64,000 nucleotides of DNA from NCBI GenBank assembly GCA_910587295.1, contig CAJULP010000094.1:29015-93014 (forward strand), in the 5' to 3' direction. This document shows positions 36,681-44,278 of the stretch, piece by piece. A model generated the notes under the pieces. The model was given only the letters and a program-made list of their open reading frames with translations. It was not told the DNA's origin and did no database searches. The stretch comes from an uncultured Lachnospiraceae bacterium. Its GTDB lineage: Bacteria > Bacillota > Clostridia > Lachnospirales > Lachnospiraceae. How positions within the stretch are numbered: the stretch's first letter is position 1; every line of letters begins with the position of its first letter. The position numbers and the translations under genes are program-made.

Positions 36681-37466
36681 TTATCTTCTATACACTCTTG
36701 CGATAAGGTTTCCGTCTGAGTCATCTGTTTTGATGGAACGATTCCAGTCAACAGTTCCGTTTACGTTACCCTCTGCAAGGTAAAGCGTCTGCGTAGCAGT
36801 GTCGCCACCCATTACGACGCCACAGTGGAACGTGCCCTGAGTGGTTGTGTAGCATACGATATCGTACATGTAGTATGAAAATCCATGTAACGCGGTAGGA
36901 TTTTCTTCTGTGTTTTCGTATCTGACCATAGGGGTTTCTCCGTAAATTGCGTCTGTGAGCCAGTATGCGAATGCAAGGCATCCCTGACCTCTTTTGGCAA
37001 TGTTGCGGCCCGTTACGTTTGAGATTGTGTCGTAGTAGGTTTCGTAGCCCCATTCTGTTCCAGACGGTGCAACGTCTTTTGCCATAGTAATAACCATTGT
37101 GTCGGTTATTTCTGCTCCCGGTGTGAGAACTTCCCACTGAAGCGGGTGCTGTAAGCATGTTCCGTCTCCGAGGTCTTCATAGTCTGTCCAGTAGTTTACA
37201 TCTACTGTACCTTGAGTTTTCTCTGTTTGTGCATCCGCATAAGGCTTTCTTCCCTCTGTTTTTCCATAGCTTACATAATGATTGTAAAGAGTCGCTTCAT
37301 CTGTTCCAAGGGCGGCTACAACGTCAGGATTGCTCTTTGCGTAAAACTCCGCATCAAACGTCTGACCATCGGGCATGGTCTTTGGTGCCGCATTTGCTGT
37401 CATAGCAGAACCAAGGATAATTGCTAAAGTAAGTGTCAGGACTGTTAACCTTTTGAATTTTTTCAT
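36681..37466 (-). CDS. Secreted NlpC/P60-like protein with NPDV surface motif
   Basis: 261 aa from the ATG at 37466, 11 bp after AAGGAG. A clear signal peptide ends near AMTANAA. Residues 38-80 (FDAEFYAKSNPDVVAALGTD, then YVSYGKTEGRKPY) match a repeat common on Lachnospiraceae surface proteins. The C-terminal half has a Cys in RGQGCLAFAYWL and a His in GTFHCGVVMGG, compatible with a papain-like NlpC/P60 peptidase. That activity is inference; the surface motif and secretion are seen directly. Carried on the mini-element, convergent with the unknown gene. Confidence 0.75.
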   Translation of the reverse strand: MKKFKRLTVLTLTLAIILGSAMTANAAPKTMPDGQTFDAEFYAKSNPDVVAALGTDEATLYNHYVSYGKTEGRKPYADAQTEKTQGTVDVNYWTDYEDLGDGTCLQHPLQWEVLTPGAEITDTMVITMAKDVAPSGTEWGYETYYDTISNVTGRNIAKRGQGCLAFAYWLTDAIYGETPMVRYENTEENPTALHGFSYYMYDIVCYTTTQGTFHCGVVMGGDTATQTLYLAEGNVNGTVDWNRSIKTDDSDGNLIARVYRR

Positions 37467-37622
37467 CAACTTATTATCTCCTTTTCTTCTTGTTTCTGGT
37501 ATTTCTACATAATACCAATTATATAGCAGTTACTAAGTGCTGTCACCATCTATTCTAGACCGAATTAGACTAAAAATCAATAGTCCATTTTGGTCTTTTT
37601 ATACTTATATTGAGGTGACAAC

Positions 37623-37877
37623 ATGAAATATGAAAGAATACGTAATCTTCGGGAAGATAAAGACTTGACACAAACAGATATTGCAAAGTATTTGCACATA
37701 TCCCAACGAACATATTCAAGATATGAAAATGATGAACGAGCCATTCCAACGGAAATATTATCTTTGTTAGCAGATTTTCATAATACAAGCACTGATTACC
37801 TTATCGAACGTACGGATGTAAAGAAAGCATATCCTGTGAGCCAAAAACGAGCAAAAAGAAAAGCCACTTCATTATAG
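37623..37877 (+). CDS. XRE-family transcriptional regulator
   Basis: 84 aa, ATG after GAGGTGA. N-terminal helix-turn-helix (LTQTDIAKYLHISQRTYSRYEND) with a short dimerisation tail. Likely the element's repressor; it is divergent from the secreted-protein gene, and the 150-bp gap contains repeated TAGAC/GTCTA half-sites near 37555-37600 that could be its operator. Confidence 0.9.
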   Translation: MKYERIRNLREDKDLTQTDIAKYLHISQRTYSRYENDERAIPTEILSLLADFHNTSTDYLIERTDVKKAYPVSQKRAKRKATSL

Positions 37878-37954
37878 GAAATGTCTTGTCTGTATTTGAA
37901 CACCTTTTTGAACACGTTTTGATAGAGATGCACTGAAAGCCTTTCTTTTACTGT

Positions 37955-37995
37955 ATTTGCGGAAACATGAATGCGTTCAAGTCCCATCTTCCGCA
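37955..37995 (+). repeat. attR and tRNA-Leu remnant
   Basis: 37975-37995 repeats the last 21 bp of tRNA-Leu exactly. Ten bases upstream of it, 37955-37964 repeats ATTTGCGGAA, which is the start of the same tRNA with its 5' flank. The middle of the tRNA is absent. This looks like an internally deleted second copy of the tRNA, or an attR with a chance match. Confidence 0.8.
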
Positions 37996-38495
37996 TTTTC
38001 TCATAGTGCCGAAAACGTTGATTTTTCAAGGTTTTTGGCTCTTTTTATTTTTGCGAACCGGATGATGTTTTGGTCACTTTGGTCACTTTTTGCATAATTT
38101 GTGGGTCTAAGGCATTCCGCGCCTTATTTACCTAATTCTACTATTACCAGCATATATTTTCAAACCCAACTTCTACTTGCTTAATAATTACTTCTCCAAA
38201 CCATTTGTAATCTCACTCCTTCCAACATCTTTCTGTACTTCTTTCGCACTTCCAAAATACATCTGTATCATTTTCACACTTTCCTAGAAAAATTCTTTCT
38301 TAGCAAGCATATTCTGGCAAAACCTTTTCTGATCCAGTTACTTTCCCATATTTAGTTTTTCTACATTATTCAGTTGTAATTGTTTTATTTTGGTTTTTAC
38401 GGCTTTGATTATTCTGCCGTCTTGAATGTTATCAGATTTAATTGATATTTTTAATATGTGCCTGCTTGATTGATAGTTACTTTTGAGTTTTGCTA
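37996..38495. other. Non-coding AT-rich stretch beyond attR
   Basis: About 500 bp without a supported gene. It contains TTGGTCACTTTGGTCACTTT (tandem copies of GGTCACTTT near 38070) and otherwise featureless AT-rich sequence; probably decayed mobile DNA. Confidence 0.5.
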
Positions 38496-38684
38496 CTAAT
38501 TTAATAAATCGCTATCCAAGTATTCATTAGGGGCTAATAATGTTGATTCCCACAGCTTCTTTTTCCCTAACTTAAAATCAGAGATAAGCTGTTTAGGAAC
38601 TCCTATTTGTTTGGCAATGTAAGTCTGTTTTTCTCTTTCTGCCCTTTTAATCAATTTCTCCCTTACTTCTTCCTGAGTGACCAT
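38496..38684 (-). CDS. Small helix-turn-helix protein
   Basis: 62 aa from ATG 38684 with a good AAGGAGAA ribosome-binding site. The sequence QTYIAKQIGVPKQLISDFKLGKK is a helix-turn-helix of the phage/XRE type. Likely a leftover regulator of a mobile element. The roughly 400 bp between it and the GNAT gene contain no gene I can support. Confidence 0.65.
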   Translation of the reverse strand: MVTQEEVREKLIKRAEREKQTYIAKQIGVPKQLISDFKLGKKKLWESTLLAPNEYLDSDLLN

Positions 38685-39026
38685 AATTTCTCCTTCCTTT
38701 AACTTTATCATATATACTTTTTGTCACAATAATAATATTAAAATAAGACGTTGCTTCATTTGGCAGCGTCTTTATTCCTTATATCTATCCCCAACTCATT
38801 GTGAAAATATTGTAATGTTGAATACCCATATACACGATCAAACCCCCTTTTATCGTATTATGTTGATTTCTCCATCAATCCATCTACATAATTATCAATG
38901 TAATTTTGAGCATCATTTTTTATATATTCTATATTATCCCGTGTTCCATTAAATTCGTCTTTATCCACAATAGCATCTGCCGTTCCAATATTGTTTTAAG
39001 CAGTTGTAAAGGGGTTGAGAGTGGTA

Positions 39027-39089
39027 TATACTGTTTTCTATAAGGCATCATCCTTTGAAGATTATTGTTTCTACGGTAAAAACAGTATA
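39027..39089. repeat. Inverted repeat upstream of GNAT gene
   Basis: TATACTGTTTT (39027-39037) and its exact complement AAAACAGTATA (39079-39089), 41 bp apart, 34 bp before the GNAT start. It may be an operator or the footprint of a lost element. Confidence 0.5.
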
Positions 39090-39123
39090 CGCCAAAAAGG
39101 CCTTGATTTGTGAGGTATCAGCG

Positions 39124-39668
39124 ATGAAATATAATAAAGTGATACTGTTAAATAACGGTATTGAATGCTGTTTGAGAAATGGAATGGAATATGATGGGCA
39201 AGCTGTATTTGACAACTTTAATTTAACACATGGAGAAACCGATTATTTACTTACCTATCCAGACGAAAACTGCTTTGATGTTATGCAGGAAAGTCAATTC
39301 CTAAAAGAGAAATCTGAAAGTAAAAATGAAGTCGAAATAGTTACCGTAGTCGATAATGTAGTTGTAGGAACCGCTGGAATCGAAGCAGTTGGAAAAAATA
39401 TAAGATACGGCATCGTGCCGAATTAGGCATCAGTGTCGCTAAAGAATTTTGGGGGCTGGGGATTGGACAGGCATTAACTACAGCGTGTATTGAATGTGCA
39501 AAGGCTGCGGGATATGTCCAGCTTGAGCTGAATGTGGTTGCCGAAAATGCAAGAGCAATATCCATATATAAAAAGGCTGGGTTTGTTGAATATGGCAGAA
39601 ATCCTATAGGCTTTAATTCTCGATCAGCAGGATTTCAAGAAGTTATTTATATGCGATTGGAACTATGA
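39124..39668 (+). pseudogene. GNAT-family N-acetyltransferase interrupted by a frameshift
   Basis: The start (GAGGTATCAGCG-ATG) and first 100 residues are in one frame, ending IEAVGKNIRYGIVPN-stop. The rest, RHRAELGISVAKEFWGLGIGQAL through IYKKAGFVEYGR to MRLEL-stop, is in the next frame and has the acetyl-CoA motif (GLGIGQAL). Adding one A to the A6 run at 39393-39398 restores a single frame of about 181 codons with the usual GKKYKIRHRAELGI. So it is a one-base slip, either fixed, phase-variable, or a sequencing error. Confidence 0.85.
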
Positions 39669-39952
39669 TAAGCACATAAATTCACCAGGTCTAAATTTGT
39701 CGGATAAGAGCAGATTGATAACATGGCAGACGATGTTCAATGCTGACAGTGCATTGATATCAACAGTTCCGCTTCAGCAAAACCAAGGATTTCCCATGCT
39801 TGTCAATCAAACGGAAAGATGTTCTTCTTTTCATAGGCAGTGGAAAGGTCGATCCTGTTTGATTATTGATTGTAGTGATTTAACAATACTACTATTAGGA
39901 CTTGCTTTCTACTGCTTTTTGCTTAATTGGTATTCCATGGAGGACATTTCGA

Positions 39953-40457
39953 ATGTGCAAAATAGATGCAAAAGGTCTTATTTTAAGAATTTTTACACCC
40001 ACAATAGCTTTAAGTCTAAGTTATTTGTTATTGGGGTATTTCTGCAGCATACTGCATATACCGCTATTTTGTATTTTGGGAACCGTTATATTGGTGCCAA
40101 TGGAGTTGGCCGTAATCTTATCTGCAAGCAAAAAGGAAAACGGAGTATATTCACTTAAAAGTGCATTTGCCGGGCAGGAAAAATTACCACTATGGAAAAT
40201 ACTGATATTTGCATTTGTTCTCTTTGGAATAGCCGGATTACTTTCAATTATTGTAATAAATTCAGTTTCCCAGTGGTTTATTACCTGGCTTGCGGGAATG
40301 ATACCTTACGCAACTTTTTCTGCCATATCCTATTTGCACTGCTGCTTTAATTTTTCAACGTCACTGCCTGTCCAAAAGTTTGACAATCGGCAGTCTGATA
40401 TTGGTAATTGTAATGATCATGTTACTTGTAACTTCTATCCAAAAGAAACAAATGTAG
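39953..40457 (+). pseudogene. Multi-pass membrane protein, probably frameshifted
   Basis: ATG 39953 follows GGAGG. MCKIDAKGLILRIFTPTIALSLSYLLLGYF and further hydrophobic stretches to GMIPYATFSAISY are in one frame. A last membrane-type segment (LTIGSLILVIVMIMLLVTSI, stop at 40455-40457) is in another, so the gene has a shift at about 40310-40340. No catalytic motif seen; family not recognised. The 250 bp before it read as scrambled coding sequence too. Confidence 0.5.
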
Positions 40458-40595
40458 AACTTCAATCAAACTTCGGAAGCCCCGTTTATTCGCCATAAAG
40501 CAGTATTAAGCAATCGGGAAAAATATCTATGACCATGCAGAACGTTAAGAAGATATAGCGGCGTTTGTGGGCAGCTACTGATTTCATCCTCTTGA

Positions 40596-40880
40596 CTACC
40601 CACAAGCAACGGCAGGTACTTCCTTTCTAAACACAAATAATACAGTCGGCTTATCCTGCTTCTCAAAGCATCTGTCCATAGCAGACAGTTCAAAATATCT
40701 TTCCAGCATCAGATAGTCAAGGGATATTTCCGTTCTTCTTTCCGCTTCAAATCCCACCATACGTTTATGTCTTTCTGGCGCAGGCAATCTTACGGAACAT
40801 GTATTCGTTATGCACCATGTCTTCTTTTTCAATCAGGTCATTAATCGCCCTATGGTGTTAGTCTGAGTGTTTTGGGAGAC
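40596..40880 (-). pseudogene. Remnant of a mobile-element protein, two frames
   Basis: AINDLIEKEDMVHNEYMFRK is in one frame and MVGFEAERRTEISLDYLMLE, ending KPTVLFVFRKEVPAVACG, in the next. I do not recognise the parent family; the position suggests decayed conjugative-element cargo. Confidence 0.35.
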
Positions 40881-41021
40881 ACCTTGAAAAACTGTACCGT
40901 ACACAACTAATAAAAAAGTTCCCCGCTCCAGACGTTACCATGTCACTTCAAAAGAGTTTCCCTTCCTAATCAGCTGCAAGCTGGCTTTACAAAATATAAA
41001 ATCTTCAACATTACGCTATTG

Positions 41022-42872
41022 TTATAACTTATTTTCTTCACAATAACTTTGATAATTCATTATCTTTTTTGTATTAAAAACATATACCCATGTGTCTTTT
41101 AAATCACATTCTTTTCTTAAACAGTTTACTTGATTTTCATCCAATAATACCCCTTCCAGATTTGTATTTGTAAAATTGGCCCCTATCAATTTTGAAAGCA
41201 ACAAATTCGCCTGCCTTAAATCTGCCCCCGATAAATCAGCCTTTTCTAAATTTGCGCCAATTAAGTTTGCATCTCTCATATATGCCCTTCTTAAATCTGC
41301 TTTTGATAAATCTGCATTACTAAAATCCGCACTCTGTAAATAAGTTAACTTCAATTTTGCTCCTGACAATTTTGCCTGCTCCAAATTCGCTTCTCTAAGG
41401 TTTGCTCCTAACAAATTTGCGTTCATTAAATCTGCTTGTCTTAGATTTGCATAAGTAAGCCTAGCACCTGCTAATTCAGCCCTCTGTAAATTACACCCAG
41501 TAAAATTGCAGTCTATAATGCTCATTCCATATAATTTGATATCGGATAATTGAAAATATTCAAAAGAGATATCATTCAATCCTCTCAACTCATCTCGTAT
41601 TAGTTTGTAAATATATTCTTGATCCATTTCTTTTAAAAATAACTTTAACATCTCGTATCCTTCATATCCATTTTTTGCAATAATTTTACGAAATTGGAAA
41701 TTATTAGATGCATTCTTTGCCAAAAAAAATTCTAATATACTTTTATGCGCAAACTTATAATCACCATTCGCATTTCTATTCAGCAATGAACGTGATGTAG
41801 CTTCTAAGCTTTGCAATTTTATATCATATTTTTTACACAAGTTTGTAATTTCATTCGGTTTTATGTAAATTTTATTTCTAACATACATATATTTCGCTAA
41901 TTTGTCAGAAAATTCATATAAAAGATTATTGTTATTTAATGCCTCTCTTTCTATCCATTTATTTACTAATATCTCATACATTTCATAAACATTATAATAT
42001 TCCTTTTCATTATCTTGTAATAAATCATCTATATATGATAGTAACATTGGCCGCATAACCAATTGGTAACATCTAAATATTAGATTTAATGCTTGTTCAT
42101 ACTTTTCTTTTTTGAAGAAAGGATTATATTTCTTCTTTAAATATGAAATTATTTCAAACTCAAAAAATGGTAAAATATAATATTTCTTAAATTCTATATT
42201 CTTTTTTCCAACACCAAATCTTATTTTTCCGGTTATTTGGGGTTCGCTTTCCTTATCTGAAAAGAATTGAGTTCTACAAGTTATAACAACTTTAAAAAAC
42301 AATTCTGTTTCATCACAAATCTCCTTTAACCGACTTGCACAATTTTTCAATGCTTCTCCATCTTCATCAAAGCCATCTAATAATAATATCGTTCTCGGTT
42401 TATTTTTGATTTTTCTGATCTCCTCAAATGCTTGGCTAGATGGTAAAGGTATTAATATTATTTTATACTTTTTAAATATTTTCCTTTTATATTTAAAAAA
42501 TAACTTTAACAAAAAAGTAGTTTTTCCCATTCCGGAATCGGCTAAAATAATAAAATATTGCGATTCAGAATTTTTAAATGCTTTCATAAAAAAGGGAATT
42601 AATTCAAAACCCGAGTTATTAGCAATATTAACTTGTTCACATGGGTCTACATCTGATCCCCGCACAGAAACATAGTATTTTAGAGATTGTCTTGTTTGTT
42701 TATCTAAATTAAAACAAATTAACCTATTATGCTTATTCTTTAAACGAATTACTATACAGCCAACTGCGCTTATAGCAATACCTATAGTACTTAAAGTTGA
42801 ATCAATATCAGAAATGTTATCCCAAATCAAAGAAAAAATTTTAAAAAAATACTTTAAAAAACACTCTAACAT
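41022..42872 (-). CDS. Membrane-anchored NACHT-type NTPase with C-terminal pentapeptide repeats
   Basis: About 616 aa from ATG 42872 (after AGTGGGG); a GTG four codons earlier is also open. Numbered from that GTG: a membrane helix at about 31-48 (LSTIGIAISAVGCIVIRL), Walker A ADSGMGKTT (115-123), Walker B TILLLDGFDED (165-175), sensor ITCRTQFF (201-208), a helical lid with HKSILEFFLAK (380-390), then about 27 tandem pentapeptides A(N/D)LxxA from 451 to 585 (LSGADLRQANLL). Bacterial NACHT proteins are known phage-sensing defence ATPases; pentapeptide repeats form a beta-helix that could be the sensor. The membrane helix could localise it or disrupt the membrane as effector. Strongly AT-rich, in an island of decayed genes. 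Confidence 0.82.
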   Translation of the reverse strand: MLECFLKYFFKIFSLIWDNISDIDSTLSTIGIAISAVGCIVIRLKNKHNRLICFNLDKQTRQSLKYYVSVRGSDVDPCEQVNIANNSGFELIPFFMKAFKNSESQYFIILADSGMGKTTFLLKLFFKYKRKIFKKYKIILIPLPSSQAFEEIRKIKNKPRTILLLDGFDEDGEALKNCASRLKEICDETELFFKVVITCRTQFFSDKESEPQITGKIRFGVGKKNIEFKKYYILPFFEFEIISYLKKKYNPFFKKEKYEQALNLIFRCYQLVMRPMLLSYIDDLLQDNEKEYYNVYEMYEILVNKWIEREALNNNNLLYEFSDKLAKYMYVRNKIYIKPNEITNLCKKYDIKLQSLEATSRSLLNRNANGDYKFAHKSILEFFLAKNASNNFQFRKIIAKNGYEGYEMLKLFLKEMDQEYIYKLIRDELRGLNDISFEYFQLSDIKLYGMSIIDCNFTGCNLQRAELAGARLTYANLRQADLMNANLLGANLREANLEQAKLSGAKLKLTYLQSADFSNADLSKADLRRAYMRDANLIGANLEKADLSGADLRQANLLLSKLIGANFTNTNLEGVLLDENQVNCLRKECDLKDTWVYVFNTKKIMNYQSYCEENKL

Positions 42873-43204
42873 ACTTATCCCCACTTTATACTAAGCATAT
42901 AATATAAAGTATAATATAAATATTTACAGTCTACAACAAAATACGCAGCTCCATAATCGTATAAAAGGCACACCCGACTTTTACATCCGATATGCCTTAC
43001 TATTTTGCACTCTTTAATCATCTATTTTATTCTGGTCATACCACATTTATAATTGCTGTCCTGCCTTGTACACACCAGCCGTCAAGTGTTCTACGGGATA
43101 TTCTCTGTGTTTGAACCTAGACACTGACGATACAGGCAAGCCCGTACTCCTCCCGGAACTGGCGCTGCTTCCATTATAGTGCAGCCTTAAATAAAAAACA
43201 ATCC
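42873..43204. other. Island edge, no intact gene
   Basis: About 330 bp. On the minus strand near 43110-43170 a fragment KQRQFREEYGLACIVSV ends at a stop. It looks like the tail of an old coding sequence, perhaps mobile DNA. No other features. Confidence 0.4.
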
Positions 43205-43573
43205 TCAACTCTTACAAAATTCATTCCACTGGCAGTTCCCACAGATTTTTTCCCTTTCCCCGGCATCAATGATCAATTCCCGGACCAGCTTTTCAAAATC
43301 ATTCCACCCAATCCGCATCCCGCATGAAAGGTTACAGCGCTCCAAAACCTGCCTGTCATAGCTTTCCGCTTTCCCACCGGATATGCAAATACCTCCCTCA
43401 TTATTGGGGCAGCGTACACACACATCATCCACCCCACAAAGAAGCTCCACTTCCGGGTTTTCCGCAAGCTTTTTCTTCATCGCCCACATATTTTCCGTAA
43501 AGGCGCCGCTATACCCCATCCCCTTAAAAAAGGAGAAGCACATCCCATGATGTGCCCTGATCCTGTAAACCAT
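43205..43573 (-). CDS. DUF1284 protein with conserved cysteines
   Basis: 122 aa. Begins MVYRIRAHHGMCFSFF, then DVCVRCPNNEGGICISGG, CNLSCGM and a terminal CGNCQWNEFC; the cysteine spacing suggests iron-sulphur clusters. DUF1284 function is unknown. It follows bioY by 13 bp on the same strand and shares its promoter. Confidence 0.88.
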   Translation of the reverse strand: MVYRIRAHHGMCFSFFKGMGYSGAFTENMWAMKKKLAENPEVELLCGVDDVCVRCPNNEGGICISGGKAESYDRQVLERCNLSCGMRIGWNDFEKLVRELIIDAGEREKICGNCQWNEFCKS

Positions 43574-43586
43574 ATCCCAAATCCTT

Positions 43587-44156
43587 TCATCCGTTATTAA
43601 TCCTGATCACCTTAGAAATCCTGCCGCTTAAAGCAAGTGCAAGTCCGATTTTGACCAGATCCGGAATAATAAATGGTATCACGCACCACCCAAGAACTGT
43701 AGCCAGACCCACTGCTCCTGTACTTTTGGTATAGACGAATAAAAACCACACCGTTCCGAAAGCGTAAAGGACGATAAGCCCCAGCACCATAGACAGCGCC
43801 TGTACCCAGAGTTTTCTCCCAAGCAGCTTCTCCATAAGCCACATAAGTAAAGCTGAAAAAACAAACCCAATAATGTAGCCGCCGGTGTTATTCAGGATAA
43901 TGCCAAGCCCTCCCGTAAAGTTTGCAAACACCGGAATCCCAATCGCACCCAGCAGTACATAAACTAAGACCGTAAGGCTTCCCCGCTTCCCTCCTAACAC
44001 ACTTACGGTAAGGAACACCGCAAAGGTCTGAAGGGTGAAGGGAACCACCGTAGGAATCGATATCCAGGAGCATATGGCGATCAAAACCGCAAATACTCCA
44101 ATATAAACTATGTCATAGGTCTTACTTTTCCCTGCTGTGATTATCTGTCCACTCAT
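43587..44156 (-). CDS. bioY: Biotin transporter substrate-binding subunit BioY
   Basis: 189 aa from ATG 44156, five bases after AGGAGG. Five to six membrane helices with the family blocks TVVPFTLQTFAVFLTVSVLGGKRG and LLGAIGIPVFANFTGGLG. BioY binds biotin and works with a shared ECF energising module. The upstream BirA-type operator shows biotin control. Confidence 0.95.
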   Translation of the reverse strand: MSGQIITAGKSKTYDIVYIGVFAVLIAICSWISIPTVVPFTLQTFAVFLTVSVLGGKRGSLTVLVYVLLGAIGIPVFANFTGGLGIILNNTGGYIIGFVFSALLMWLMEKLLGRKLWVQALSMVLGLIVLYAFGTVWFLFVYTKSTGAVGLATVLGWCVIPFIIPDLVKIGLALALSGRISKVIRINNG

Positions 44157-44192
44157 AAAAACCTCCTGTCGCATGTATGATCAACTGAAGAA

Positions 44193-44244
44193 ATCATACC
44201 ACCTCGAAAGCACATTGTCAACCTGCTATTTTTATAAGTTTACA
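44193..44244 (-). promoter_or_regulatory. bioY promoter with BirA (biotin repressor) operator
   Basis: On the minus strand TTGACA (44216-44221), 17-bp spacer, TATGAT (44193-44198). The operator arms AGTTTACA (44237-44244) and TTGTCAACC (44215-44223), read on the plus strand, are complementary and 13 bp apart, the pattern of BirA sites (TGTAAAC-N-GTTGACA). One arm overlaps the -35, so bound BirA would block transcription when biotin is high. Confidence 0.85.
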
Positions 44245-44278
44245 TTTCACCGCATCCTAATCAACCGTTGCCGGCAGA

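Larger units (their letters stand above)
34929..37995. mobile_element. Small integrated element in tRNA-Leu (about 3.07 kb, degraded)
   Basis: Bounded by perfect 21-bp direct repeats of the tRNA-Leu 3' end (34929-34949 and 37975-37995). Contents, in order: truncated tyrosine integrase (minus), unknown 322-aa gene (plus), secreted NlpC/P60-like protein (minus), XRE regulator (plus). Pairs of TTGAACAC lie just inside each end (35013 and 35023; 37896 and 37908), suitable as arm-type integrase sites. The DNA is visibly richer in A+T than the flanking operons. The integrase lacks its N-terminal domain, so the element is probably stranded. Confidence 0.85.

Noticed and set aside
41160..41520. Tandem DNA repeats of about 15 bp
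   Set aside because: They encode the pentapeptide repeats of the NACHT-type protein and are not a separate repeat element.
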